A stretch of 64,000 nt of DNA from Ceratothoa steindachneri (GCA_963969495.1 OZ018330.1:66660907-66724906); one strand, 5' to 3'; shown: positions 30,960-41,549, counted from the stretch's first letter. A program made the numbers and translations. Notes: generated by a model from the sequence alone, not told the origin.

Positions 30960-31420
30960 ATGTGTAGAGATGGAATTGAAAAGAATCGTGATTGTTGCTA
31001 TCCTGTACTCGGGCCAACCCAACGTTGACATGGCCAAGCGGCTAAAGCTCAGCAAGATGACCGTCCACAGAGTTTCGAAGAGGGTCGTTCTAGAAGCCCT
31101 AATGTTCTTAACCGTTTGGCTATGAGAAATACTTTCGAAAGTGCTCTCAAGGTAAAAATGACTGCATTCGCGAAGAACATAGGGACATCAAAGAAGAGGG
31201 CGTATTCGAGAACAAGGTGGGAGCGCTGTCATTGCCTCTTTAAGGACTTGAAGAGTCATAGCAATCAAAATCTCTTTTTTTTTTCTTATGAAAGAAAATA
31301 CTTCGAGATCGATCCGGTCATCAACAATCAGAACGACCCTGTGGTAAGCTTCGGCCAGAACATTTCCGAGATCTACTACGTGTGCTTCGCTCAAGTCAGG
31401 TTGTTGGTAGTTTGCTAAGT
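30960..31420 (+). pseudogene. Tc1/mariner-superfamily transposase fragment 3
   Basis: Plus strand from 30970: 'MELKRIVIVAILYSGQPNVD' and 'MAKRLKLSKMTVHRVSKR' form a helix-turn-helix. A second open piece from 31116 reads 'RNTFESALKVKMTAFAKNIG', 'CHCLFKDLKSHSNQNLFFFS' and 'INNQNDPVVSFGQNISEIY', equivalent to the ALLKRL...LFTDEK...HNRQNDR segment of the family. The catalytic FSDEK appears as FSYERK, so the Asp is lost. The remainder of the domain is absent because LINE copy C begins just downstream. Confidence 0.7.
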
Positions 31421-31599
31421 CTTCAGGAAAACTGTGCCATTTTTCATTTTTTAACCTTTTTAGATGGGAAATTTTATTTCTATGGGGTCTGCATATGCTG
31501 TTAATACCACCAATTCGTGGTCGCTAGTGGATATCAGGCCTCTTTTTATCAAGTAATTGCATCGGAATTTAGAGGATTTAAGCACGATGTCCGGTTTTT

Positions 31600-32147
31600 T
31601 TGCTCTTCTTATGCCTATATATATATAAGAAAGTCAGGTCCAATTCTTTCAACTATGCCCCTTTCTATTAGAATATCAAGGTTTCCCCACTTTTATTGTA
31701 GTTTTCTGTGTACACCGAAGCTCTTTTTCGAGCGTTCAGGTCACCCATAAACAGTTCCGGGTGACTTTGACCAAATATTTTCTTAAAATTATGGATAGGC
31801 ATGTATCCTCTCCTTGGAGGTTGGTACCCCGCCATAATATCTATATCTCCCTTCCCAGTTTTGAATTTGATGGCCAAGTAGGCATCGTCCAACTTCTTTA
31901 GTCTTGATAATTTTATGTCGTTTCTAATGGCCACAGCTAATAGATCGTAGATAATATCTGTAGCGGTCTTGTAAATTATTGTATAGTTGAATATTTTAAT
32001 GGGGCTAGTTTCCGGGTTGATGTTTATTGCATTTAGTGTGATTATCTTAGAGTCTAGGAGTAAATATAAATTACAAAGTGAGTGCCTTTTTGCATCCAAA
32101 CCTGCCACATTATAACTTATTTTTTTCAAATTTCTCCTTTTTTCCAT
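31600..32147 (-). pseudogene. LINE copy C, APE-type endonuclease
   Basis: Open frame from 32147 of 159 codons. 'NLKKISYNVAGLDAKRHSLC' corresponds to the QxNxxG start, 'LLLDSKIITLNAININPET' to the catalytic Glu region (Glu replaced), 'DLLAVAIRNDIKLSRL' to the GGxAI strand, 'DIDIMAGYQPPRRGYMPIHN' to the A/S-YxPP motif, and 'SHPELFMGDLNARKR' to the GDLNA metal site. The frame breaks after that, but 31450-31600 continues the domain in other frames. Neighbouring copies A and B and the fragment at 37283 share all these motifs. Confidence 0.82.
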
Positions 32148-32399
32148 TTTCTATTCATTATTGTTCTAATGATGATCATCTCTGTTTTTTCTTTACTTCT
32201 TTTTCACAGGGTGACTTCGTTCTTCCACATCATTCTCTTTTAATTAATCTTTCTTTATATTAAAACATATCTCTTTTGAGATTTTTATGCCTTAACTCAT
32301 TAATTATTTATGGACCACATTTTGTAAGTAAAAGCCCTCAAATTCGTATTGGTAAAGTCTTTTCTTGATTCCTAAAATTATGTCCCTTGAGTTTGCAAT

Positions 32400-33400
32400 G
32401 GAAAAGGGCCTATCTTCCGGGGCGTAAATTCTCAATTTGTACCACTTTCTTTCCTTATTTTCCTTTTGTGTTTGATGGTAGGTGCCATCGTCTCCTACTT
32501 AATCTTCTTGTTGTGATTCATAGGAGCTCGCCTTGGCTAATGATATTCCTACCTCCATTCTCTCTTCTTCATGTAGCGTTTTTTTCTGCCTGAGCTTGGG
32601 GTCCCTCTATGATCCCTGGTTGGTATTTTGGATCTCACTAGGGGCTTCTGTTTCTTCTTCGAGCGTTTGGGTTACCGGAACGGACGTACTGTGCTTTATG
32701 TTTAATACATCTGCCGATGGCGGATTGTCCGGGAACCGTATTGGCTCCAAACCGTTATGGCTCACCCTTTGCTTAGCTCTTTTGAATATGTTCCAGGATT
32801 GGCTACATTCATTACATGTAGTATGCATGTCAGAATATTTAAATGATTTCTCTTGATTGAGTTCAATAATAGTTTTGTTGGCTAAATATGTTCTGCCGTA
32901 GCTTTTGCTACTTTTGCGTATGTTAGATCTTTCTTTTCATCTTATAATTTTTCTTTCTATTTTTGTCTTCTCTATTATCTCTTTCTTAATAGGACATGCC
33001 AACGCCATCTTACGATGGTTTCCATCACAGTTTTCACACTTCTTCTCCTTGCTCTTACGGTCCCTCCAGTTGTGTGAGTTTGAACGACATTCGGAACATT
33101 TCTTCTCTTCTTTCTTCGGACAGTCCCTTGATTTATGCTTGTCTAATGCAAAGCAGGTAACCAGGGCCTTACATTGATAAACTCATCACTTTTAATCTGG
33201 GCCTGTGTTATCTTGAAGTTGAATGCTAGTCGCACGTTTTCTCTTGCTTTAGGTTCCAAGTCTGTTTCATGGAATATTACTTTAAAGACATCAGTGTAGT
33301 CTTCTTTGTTGTTTCTATTTCTAAATTTCACTACTTCTTTAACTTTTCCCTAATCTTGTCGTTGTTCTAACTCTTCTTTACTTTCGACAGGCGTGTGTGC
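32400..33400 (-). pseudogene. LINE copy C, ORF1 with multiple zinc knuckles
   Basis: From 33331: 'MKFRNRNNKEDYTDVFKVIF' with 'ARENVRLAFNFKITQAQIKS', matching the 'ALSIRITPENLEDKKF' part of copy B. After a frameshift near 33160 three cysteine/histidine knuckles appear: 'KHKSRDCPKKEEKKCSECRS', 'NSHNWRDRKSKEKKCENC' and 'DGNHRKMALACPIKK'. The tail contains 'LEEETEAPSEIQNTNQG'. Broken by frameshifts. Confidence 0.72.
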
Positions 33401-34430
33401 CCATCTCCAATGGTCAATCATATGAGAGTATAACCTTTTGGGCCTCTATTTGGAAGAGGTCCTGGCTTCTTAGCTTATTTTTTGTAGACAAGATGTTGCC
33501 TTTTCGCTGGGTAGCTTGTCTGCGTCTTTTTTTGGATTGGCATATAGCTACATAAATTGTAGAGTAGTCGAGTAAGCTAATCAGTAATCTACCGCCCTTG
33601 CTGTAGATAATGTTAAATACCGAAGTTCTCTCTGTTTTTTGCGCACCTTTAACAGTGCGAAAAAAGGACCCTTTTCTATTCTTCCATTTTTCTATTGTTC
33701 CCTCTTGTTTCCTTTTTTCATCGGGTGTTTAAAAAAGAGAAAAAAGGAAAACTAAATAGGCAAGAGAAAAGAGAGAAGGTGTGGTTCGGATCCAATCGGT
33801 GAACCCTACCTTCCTACCTATCTCCTAGCCTTAGCAGTTTTTGCTCCACCGCGAACACGGGTCAAACACGTCACGGGCTAAGCTTTAGCCTGCACTGAGT
33901 TAGCCATCCAGCTGAGCTATGGCTTCCGTCCGTGAAGGTATCTGTGGAGGCTCAAGCTTCCATAACTGAAATGCCCTAGTAGAGGTGGGATAGAGAAGCA
34001 GAGGTTTTTGTCGATAGTCAGTCAAAGTCCGGGGAATACCTGTTGAGCCCCTACTTAGTTGAGTAATTTTGGTCTTCTTGACGGGTAGGAGGTTAAACGC
34101 ATTCTGAAGTTGATCTCTTCCCCTCGAAAATAAGTATGAATCTGACAACTGTCAGTAGACGACAACTGGGTGTATCCCTGTTGAGCGCCACTAATATCAG
34201 TTAACGGTATTCGAAACTCCCTTTAATTTTAAACATTATCTATAATATAATTTTCCCTGAATGTGATTGGTTATTTTTGTAGTGCTTATAACTTATGAAT
34301 GAACTCACATAAAATTGCCCTTAAAATTCACCTTAACTATTAGTCAATTTTGTTACGGCTATGTTTGAAACCGGCCAAAATTAGTTTACCCTTAAAAATT
34401 GACTGCCTTTGCCGGAAAGACTTGAACTGC
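33401..34430. other. Unassigned, with a tRNA-like box A
   Basis: No gene recognised. On the minus strand near 33925-33895 the sequence AGCCATAGCTCAGCTGGATG looks like a strong tRNA box A with D-arm, and TTTGACCCGTGTTCGCGG follows 50 bases on as a poor box B. This is a candidate SINE head, not a functional tRNA. Confidence 0.4.
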
Positions 34431-35270
34431 ATTGGGAAAGGATAAAACACGCATAAAAGTCCTACTACAACCGTCTAAATCTACCCCTGGGTCTAGCGAT
34501 GATCGATTGGCGTATTCTCAAGGATCATTAACGACACGCGCGCGTGAACCCAGGGCAGGTATCGAAGGTGCGGAACTCGTCCATACAACTTCTTCTGCTC
34601 CTACAGCAGCACCATCCTGGTTAAGATAACTTTTCTGACAATATAAGGTCTTTAGAAGCCGCCTGTCTCTGAAGTGTCCTCATCTCGGAGTGGTTATAAC
34701 AGAAAGGAGGACCTTGGTAGACATCTTATTTAGACAGGGAAGATAAGGCTGAACCAGGAAATATAGCGGTACAGAAATGGCCGCGAAGGCATCTGAAAAT
34801 GGGGTGGTCATGTTTAATTTGAAAGTCTATGCCAGTTGTATAGAGTGTGAGGTATTCACCCCTATACAAATTTATTTCTCGTGCTATACATAGTATGGAG
34901 AAGCATCACACTTAAAAGTGTAAACTAGAGAGAAAAGTGTGCTTAGAGTGTGAAGAACTCTGTCACCTGTGGAAAGAATGCACGAGCCCGAATAAGAAAT
35001 GTCTCAACTGCGGCAACTCACACTGTACACTATGAATAACCTTCTAAATATAAAAGGCATTGATTACAGATAAGAAAAAGATAAGAAATGAGGAAACAAA
35101 TAAAAGAACTGATACCACGTATGTACGGGTGGCGAAGAGAACCTAGCCAGGAAAGACTGCTCCAGATTGACTAGAACATGAGACCTGCTCTGATAATGTG
35201 CATTTTCCATGCCCATTTTGTCAATGTTATGAAGCCTGGAAGCTACATGTCGGTCGAGTATAGAGGCTAC
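34430..35270 (+). pseudogene. LINE ORF1 fragment D (gag-like, zinc knuckles)
   Basis: Plus strand. The open frame 34432-34629 (MGKDKTRIKVLLQPSKSTPG) may be the ORF1 start. At 34880-35040, reading through frameshifts, 'REKCVLECEELCHLWKECTS' and 'PNKKCLNCGNSHCTL' give C-x2-C knuckles. At 35040-35120 'KGIDYR...KKIRNEETN' follows. The same series recurs in fragment E at 36240-36600 ('FSECVESRHTWRDCTNPNKK'). The family resembles copy C ORF1. Confidence 0.68.
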
Positions 35271-35920
35271 TTGCAGCCCATCGAAACCACGCGGTCAGAA
35301 TCGAGGTCAGTCCACGTGAGCGAGGACCGTGAGAACAGTCAAAATATCGAACTGCTTTCCGGGATTGGAATCTCAAACGCGCGCTTCTGTCGTCTCCCAG
35401 GGTCTTATCAAGAAACCCCAGCGGGAGTCTCTCCCTCCCTCAAGTACCATGTTGATTCGTGGAGAGATTCCCCCATGACCCCAACCCCTTGGCGGAGGCA
35501 GTAACGGATCTGGCTGTTCCCTATATATTGTTGGTCCCAATAATGCATCGACAGTATACGCCTGCCTCTTAAAACGAAACACGTGATTCTCGATCGTGCT
35601 TCTTTTTCTTGACAAGCGTGAGGCTAGAATTATACCGAATGATCTAAGTCCCAGTCAATTTCCGCATCCTTGGTTTCGGTCCATTTCCTTTGGCATGAAT
35701 AATCCCTCCAGTTAGTGTTACTACTAGAGGTTAAACTCCCCGTGGTTAAAGACGCTTGAATAACCATCCGATCACCACTCCGTCTCCAACTTCGCGTCAA
35801 AGAGGGATGTCAGAAACCCACGCGCAAAAAATTATTTAAACTTGTTTACTCCTAGATGGCAATCACGCTTTGTAGGTTAAAGATTAAGCCTATGGATACA
35901 TGTCCTTCTGTGATATGATA
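35271..35920. other. GC-richer spacer between LINE fragments
   Basis: The stretch holds no recognised gene. It is GC-richer than its flanks and separates two homologous gag fragments (D and E). It could be a different inserted repeat, but no ends are visible. Confidence 0.35.
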
Positions 35921-36740
35921 TGAACCAAGATCTAGACAACTTGCTCAGCAAAAAATCGCAAGAAACACTAGAAGATATCGTTCGCATACCAAAGTTACTC
36001 AGCACGTCTCAGCAAAGAGATCGATTAGATGTGGTCGTAGTGACTCCTGCGTTTGTATTATGCAGAAGAGATCAAAAAAAGAAATTGAAGACAAACAGAA
36101 ATGAAGGAAGATTGATGAGACATGTAAATTTAGAAATCGTGACGGTAAAGAGCACACACATGTGTTCATGGGGACATTCCAAACAAATTAGATCGCAGCG
36201 AAAGCCGATGAAAACGGGTTAGTTATGTTAAACTCCAAAGTCTCCGTCAGCTGTATCTAAAAGGAAGTATTTGTCCGCTTCAAATTTGTTCTTCATGCTA
36301 AGACCTGGAGAAGCATGCCACAAAAGAGTGTAACGTCAAGGTGAAGCTATTCTCCGAGTGCGTGGAATCTCGTCACACCTGGAGGGATTGCACAAATCCG
36401 AATAAGAAGTGCCTAAACTATGGTAAGTCCTACCTCACCTTATCAAAGTTTTGCCCAATTAAAAAAGGCATTGATTACGGACAAGAAAAAGGCAATGATA
36501 GACGATAAAATAGAAGGGCTATCACAGGCGACGAAGAGAACCGAGCAGGAAAAGATCATGCTACAAATCGATCAAATTATGAGACCCAACCTTATAATAT
36601 GTATTTTGCTCTTCTATTTCCCTAATATTACGAAACTCGGTAGCTATTTAACACAGCTTAATAAGATGTTGGTCCATAATGGTCTTAAACCGATGTGGGT
36701 TCTTGACATCCCACAGACAGGGAACCAATTCCAAGTTTAA
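35920..36740 (+). pseudogene. LINE ORF1 fragment E (gag-like, zinc knuckles)
   Basis: Plus strand. 'MNQDLDNLLSKKSQETLEDI' starts an open piece at 35920. The knuckle region at 36290-36470 reads, through frameshifts, 'DLEKHATKECNVKVKLFSEC', 'VESRHTWRDCTNPNKKCLNY' and 'SKFCPIKKGIDYGQEKGNDR'. 36580-36740 ('MRPNLIICILLFYFPNITKL' and 'LNKMLVHNGLKPMWVLDIP') parallels 35178-35260 of fragment D ('MRPALIMCIFHAHFVNVMKP') and the copy C piece 'RVSHNGLEPIRFPDNP'. Confidence 0.72.
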
Positions 36741-37282
36741 ATAAAAAACATGAGGCAAACGGTGCCGCGGTCTTGCTTGGCTTATCGCGACCCCCGCTTA
36801 GGTAAGCAAGATCAAACTTAGGATAAAGAACCTCAAATGGAGACTAGCGACCTACCAGAAGTCGTTGCCCCAAAGAAAATTGAAATTGAGGTGGAGGCAA
36901 CAAAAATTCCCACGCCCGCTAAACCATTCCGAAATACTCTTGATTTATGCATAGAGATTTATGGCTCTCCGTCTGCACCAATATCCAGAAAATCCAAGGT
37001 TTGGCGATTTGATTAAAGGGGTCATAAAAGGAAAATAAAAGTGGGATTTCGACGCTGACATCGCAGAAGGAAAATGATTATAAATACTTATTATTATTAT
37101 TACAAGTATTCAGAAGAGGTCTGATCCAAATCTGTTCCTAATCCTGCATAAATCTAAACCAGGAACAATTTAGGAAGAAAAGATCGGAAAGGTTAAGGTT
37201 GCCAGCCAGTGGTAGAAGAACAAAAACCAAACAGGCTGATAAAAATTAAACATGGCTACTCATAAAAGATATATATCATAAT

Positions 37283-37700
37283 TTGAAGATTTTTTCGCTC
37301 AACGTAAATGGTCGGAACGCCAAAAGTAGGACGTTTAACGAATTTATAAGATCCGTCGATCCGAACACTGTGCTCATTTCGGAGCATGGCTTAGATGGTG
37401 AAAACAAGTATATAAAAATACACAATTATGTGGTGCTGATGGCTAGCCACTCAAAAGAGAGGTACAATGGAGTAGCCATTGCCATAAAAAAAGGGATAAA
37501 GTTCAAGGAAATTCAGGATTTTGAAGAGTCTTATCTGGCAATTAAGATCTGCATGACATATGATCACCTGGTAGTTGCGCTTGGGTACCAAACTGACAGG
37601 GGTCCATACCTTCCGATCCCTAATTTTCTATGAATGTTAAGGAAAGAAGCCTCAAATATCTTAATAGGGGATTTAAACGCAATTGAAACACTGGAAGGTT
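37283..37700 (+). pseudogene. LINE E, APE-type endonuclease (N-terminal half)
   Basis: Open frame from 37283: MKIFSLNVNGRNAKSRTFNE, the QxNxxG-equivalent strand. 'DPNTVLISEHGLDGENKYIK' retains the catalytic Glu and His (SEHG). 'RYNGVAIAIKKGIKFKEIQD' is the GGxAI strand. 'LVVALGYQTDRGPYLPIPNF' is the YxP motif. After one stop, 'ASNILIGDLNAIET' is the GDLNA site at about 37650-37695. At that point the sequence passes into PLE-C, so the C-terminal half, including the SDH box, and all RT are lost. It is the best preserved endonuclease N-terminus in the window. Confidence 0.85.
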
Positions 37701-37719
37701 TTCCAAATTTAGAAAAATC

Positions 37720-38880
37720 TAGTGTAATTCCCAGCGAACGTGTTTCTATTGCTGAAGGTTGCGTTTACCATTGTTTAGCAACTCCGACCCATTATAATTA
37801 CTTCTTGCATTTCCGTCGTGCTTTAGTTGCCATTGGAAATAATGCGTATTTACATATTACCAAAGCTGATAAATCTGGTGTTTTCGTTATTATGGATAAA
37901 GTGTCATATATTCTACCTGTGTCTCCCTAGATAAAGATCCTACGATTCAGCTTAATAGTGATTTCCAAAAAAAAGTGCGTTCCCATCTTAAAAATTTTCC
38001 CGATTTAATTGCTAAATTTAAATCTAGTAATACTTCTCCGCCATATTTATATGGTCTTGTAAATAATCATAAGCCTAATAACCCTATGCGCCCAATTATT
38101 AGTTCTGTTGGCTCAGTTTCATATTCCTTATTTAAGTGGCTTACTTCATACCTCAATGTCTTTGTTAGTATCATTTCTCAATCTCATATTAAAAACAGTT
38201 ACGACCTTATTGAAAAACTCAACTTCATCCCTTACTCTAATAACTTCTTTCTTGTTAATTTCGATGTTTCTTCTCTTTTTACTCTAGTACCCGTAAATGA
38301 CTGATAAATTGCGTAACTTTGATATTCCCTTGGCAGTTGATATTTTCATGGAATTCATCTCAATGTGTAGTAAAAACTGTAAGTTTTCTTTTAATGGTAA
38401 ATATTACCTTAAAAGTTTAGTTTAGCTATGGGAAATTGTTTATCCCCTGTTCTTTCTAACATATATATGGAATTTTTTTAAACTACCTTACTCCCCACCA
38501 TTATCGATTTTCCCCTTGTTTGGTTCCGATATATTATTTGGTTTTGGCCTTCTTCTAAGGATGTTAATAGTTTTCATACTGAAGTTAATTCTCTGGTTCC
38601 TTTTAATAAATTTACCCTTGAACTAGACCAAAATGATCTCCTCCCGTTCTTAGATCTACTTATTTATAGGACTCCATCTGGATTTAAATTTTCCGTCTAT
38701 CGTAAGCCTACCAACGCCTGTTCTTATATTCATTTTTACCCAGGTCATAATGATAAAGTCAAACGCTCTGTATCTATTTCAATGTTTCTCCTGGGATCGC
38801 AGGTCACTAGCCCGGAATTCTTGGATCGTGAGATTTCTAAGATCTTTGAAATTGGTACCAATCTTTGCTAGCCTCATAAA
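37720..38880 (+). pseudogene. PLE-C reverse transcriptase remnant
   Basis: Frameshifted plus-strand translation. 'IGNNAYLHITKADKSGVFVI' with 'MDKVSYI' is the N-terminal KADK motif typical of PLEs. 'SPPYLYGLVNNHKPNNPMRP' with 'IISSVGSVSYSLFKWLTSYL' is the LYGxxKxHK motif and its follow-on. 'NNFFLVNFDVSSLFTLVPVN' holds the first catalytic Asp (FDVSSLF). After a stop, 'AMGNCLSPVLSNIYMEFF' and 'WFRYIIWFW' correspond to the GNSLSP and YxDD boxes, the latter reading YII, so both catalytic Asps are lost. 'LLPFLDLLIYRTPSGFKFSV' with 'YRKPTNACSYIHFYPGHNDK' follows. Confidence 0.85.
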
Positions 38881-39067
38881 TTTCTTGCAGGATGCCTAGA
38901 TTTGGTAAAAAAATCCTTTTATAGAACGAAAATCCTTCGCGCATACAATTCTAAGAACTCCCATGAATAAAACGTTTTCTGCCTCCTTTTCCTTGCTTCC
39001 CCGCCTTTAGAATAAGTTAAATATTTGTGTTATATTCAAATACTCGTGTCAGTCTACCATATATAAA

Positions 39068-39358
39068 ATGTTGAATCATAATAATAACAATAGTAAAGGG
39101 TGGTTTATTCTGTTGATTGTTCAGTTTGCCCTAAGCAATTCTTTGGGCAGTAAATCATTAAGTGTACGCTTGACGCAACATAAATACAATATTAGGAGGG
39201 GAAAATGCAGCAGCGCTTTCTTTGGCCATTTATCGGAAAACAGTCACCCTATAAATTTATTTACAAATATAATGACTTTATTCAGAGAAATATTGTTAAA
39301 TGCTCATTTATTAATTCCTCGCCTAATTTTAATATATCCCATGGTCTCTTTAAACTAG
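39068..39358 (+). pseudogene. PLE-C GIY-YIG endonuclease remnant
   Basis: Partly open. In mixed frames it reads like 'YRIYCSVCPKQFFGQTSKSL' leading into 'SLSVRLTQHKYNIRRGKCSS' and 'AFFGHLSENSHPINLF'. This is the end of the GIY-YIG core and the following HxxxxxHxI-type region of Penelope-like elements. The first GIY motif is destroyed by a frameshift. Confidence 0.7.
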
Positions 39359-39637
39359 AACCCTCTTAGTAAAAGGCTTATTTATAACGAAATCGTTCTT
39401 TTTAAATCTTATCCCTTTGATTAATTAATTTAGTTATGTCTTTTTTTTATTTTTATGTATTCACAATCAGGTATGTATGTACTTAGTTAGGTCACATAAA
39501 AATCTCACTTCTTTGCGCACGGGTTGGAATTTTTCGGAAGTAGACGTTATTTATTTGGTTTAATACTTCATATCCGTCTTTGATATAGTTTTTCTATTTT
39601 GGTTCCTTTCGTTGTACATGGGCGGGACATTGTTCTC

Positions 39638-39644
<7 letters not shown>

Positions 39645-39695
<51 letters not shown>
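39645..39695. repeat. (TA)n microsatellite
   Basis: TA array in the PLE-C terminal region. Confidence 0.97.
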
Positions 39696-39697
<2 letters not shown>

Positions 39698-39722
39698 ACC
39701 TTTGTGAAAATTTCCGGTATTC

Positions 39723-39757
39723 CTTGATAATGAAGTGAACAAGTTCGAAAGTACTTG
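39723..39757 (+). ncRNA. Hammerhead-ribozyme-like motif (PLE-C end)
   Basis: Plus strand: CUUGAUAAUGAAGUGAACAA then GUUCGAAAGUACUUGG. UUGAUAA takes the place of CUGANGA; a short hairpin closes on GUUC or UUC; GAAA follows; AGUACU is a perfect palindrome that ends in a CUU triplet. One extra U lies between core and hairpin. It is in PLE sense. Confidence 0.4.
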
Positions 39758-39832
39758 GAATCTGCCATTCATTTTCCTGTGTTTTTTTTTTGCATTTATT
39801 GCTTTACGCATGCGCTACTTTGTGAGTTTCTC
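39745..39832 (+). repeat. PLE-type terminal sequence ending at (TA)n
   Basis: TTCGAAAGTACTTGGAATC through ATTTTCCTGTG and GCGCTACTTTGTGAG matches 56110-56196 (TTCGAAAGTGCTTGATTTC ... ATTTTCCTCTGGG ... GCCACTTTGTGAG), suggesting a shared element end. Confidence 0.6.
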
Positions 39833-39855
39833 ATATATATATATATATATATATA
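39833..39855. repeat. (TA)n microsatellite
   Basis: Short AT array. Confidence 0.95.
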
Positions 39856-40429
39856 GTAAAATCTATAACCTAATTTGATACATTATCTATTTAAGTGTCC
39901 AGGTGGACAACGTCCAATTTTTTAGACGTGCAAATAAAAACTGTTCCTAAGTGCTTATATGATAAAAATATAAAGATTTGTTATAATGGTATGTTTTAGA
40001 ACAATTACACAATAAGAAATAGGAAAATTAGATCAAAATGATGCTAATTGCCTATTTATTTACAAATTTACTTGGGAAAAATGTCGACGGACTGAATATC
40101 TTGGAATAACTGTTATTTTCTCTGAAAATACCTTTATAATTTTCCTTGAAAGTGGAAAAAACAACAAAATTTTAGTTAGGCTATTTTATATGATTTTTTA
40201 GGCCTGCGTGTATAATATTGAACGCTGTCCTTTAATGGGTTTAGAAAGACTAAATACAAGCTCTTTCGACATATTTATCTTCAGCCTTTCAAAAACCTTC
40301 TATTGCAGACCTTGAGCGGACCTTAGGTTATTTGCTGCTCCTTGTTTCAGTAGTTCTTTAGAAAACAGTACAAGAAAAATAGAAATTTGATCCAAATGAT
40401 CAATGAGACAAGAAACAGGAGTTTTCTTT

Positions 40430-41211
40430 TGGTAGCACTTCAGTTTCGGCGCGCACGATAGGTGGCGCTGTTTATAGACTACAATTTGGGGCTACAATAT
40501 ATGTCTTATGACGTCAGACGGTAGCGGCAGATGTGAACAATTACGGCGTTATATTTTTTTGTATAAGAGTATATACGGGGGGTGGGCTCCTTTTGATTGA
40601 AACTTAGGATTATCGCAGGGTGGTTCCCGCAGTGATATCTCCCCCACGAGCAGTCCCCTTGAATTTACTGGGTTTTTCACCCCCTCAACAGCTTTTTACT
40701 GGCAGAAAAACCTAACCTAATAACAAACAACTCTTACTTTTATAGGTTTCTTGATTAGTTTATGTGCCTCTAGATAATCTAAAAGTTTTTCGCGATCATA
40801 CAAAGTAAAGTCGAATTCGAATAACAAAGAAGCACATGGAGAGCACGAAAACACAATAACGAAAGAAAAACATTTGCAAAACGGGTCCTATTTATAAGCT
40901 ACGATGTTGCCAGTAAGAAGCTGTTATCGTTCGCAGCAAGCAAAAAATACGAAAACAAAACAAAAAACAATAGAAGACATCAAGAAACCTTACCTAACTT
41001 AGAAAAAACTATAAACGAGCAGAGGCGCAGATATTTAGTAAATAATACAGAGTAAAAGTTACAAATCCCCGAAACAAGAAAAAAATATAACTCCGTGATT
41101 GGTCACATCTGAAGCTACCGTCTGACGTCATAAGAGATATATTGAAGCCCAAAATTGTAGCCTACTAACAGCACCACCTACCGTGCCCCCGAATCTGAAG
41201 TATTGCCGTTT
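40430..41211. mobile_element. Nonautonomous inverted-repeat (MITE-like) element
   Basis: Arms of about 130 bases: left 40430-40560 (AGCACTTCAGTTTCGG ... CTGTTTATAGACTACAATTT ... TTATGACGTCAGACGGTAGC ... GTTATATTTTTTT); right 41079-41211 is the inverted equivalent (AAAAAAATATAAC ... GCTACCGTCTGACGTCATAA ... AAATTGTAGCCTACTAACAG). The inner 520 bases have no gene. It interrupts the left arm of the tRNA-core foldback, so it moved after that element formed. The family is unknown; target duplication could only be a T-run. Confidence 0.75.
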
Positions 41212-41312
41212 TTTTTTAAGACAAGAGAAAAGGACATTAGAAAACACCAGGATTAAAGGGAGCAAACAACGGCCTAGAGAGATAATGGATTTGATACTGG
41301 GAATTGCGTGAC

Positions 41313-41383
41313 TGTCGCTGGTAGCTTAACGGTAGAGCATCTGACTGCCAATCGGCAGACCTGGGATCGATTGCTACCCACGA
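41313..41383 (+). other. tRNA-Gly(GCC)-like sequence, probably not functional
   Basis: TCGCTGG acceptor start, D-arm GCTTAACGGTAGAGC, anticodon arm TCTGACTGCCAATCGGC with anticodon GCC, then GGGATCGATTGCTACC. The D and anticodon arms fold, but the T-stem does not pair and the acceptor has two mismatches. Box A is good (TAGCTTAACGGTAGAGC), box B poor. As the core of a foldback element it is more likely a SINE head. Confidence 0.5.
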
Positions 41384-41549
41384 TTATTTAAACTTTTGAA
41401 CCCTGGCGTTAATTTTCTGTTCTCGGTATGTATTGCCTTCATTGTGCCGTCCTTTGCTCCTTGTTTTCTTCAAATGTCCTTTTCTCTCGCCGTTAAAAAA
41501 CTCATGTTTCTTGTCTCATTGCTCATTTGCGTCAAATTTGTATTTCTCT

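Larger units (their letters stand above)
31440..33400 (-). mobile_element. LINE copy C, 3'-truncated (ORF1 and endonuclease only)
   Basis: Minus-strand non-LTR element related to copies A and B but more diverged. ORF1 (about 33400-32400) is followed by the APE endonuclease (32147-31450). No RT domain is found; sequence stops near 31440 beside the transposase fragment 3. Loss of the 3' part is opposite to the common 5' truncation of LINEs, so a later deletion or insertion is likely. Confidence 0.8.
37700..39640 (+). mobile_element. PLE-C, Penelope-like element, decayed
   Basis: Plus strand. Starts inside the N-terminal region of the PLE protein and runs through RT and GIY-YIG regions to an AT-rich tail, a (TA)n array and a sense-strand hammerhead-like motif at 39723. 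It lies inside or against the LINE E endonuclease with an abrupt junction near 37700. Confidence 0.82.

Noticed and set aside
41313..41383. Functional tRNA-Gly gene
   Set aside because: The T-stem cannot pair and the acceptor has mismatches; it lies in the centre of a foldback repeat, so I describe it as tRNA-like only.
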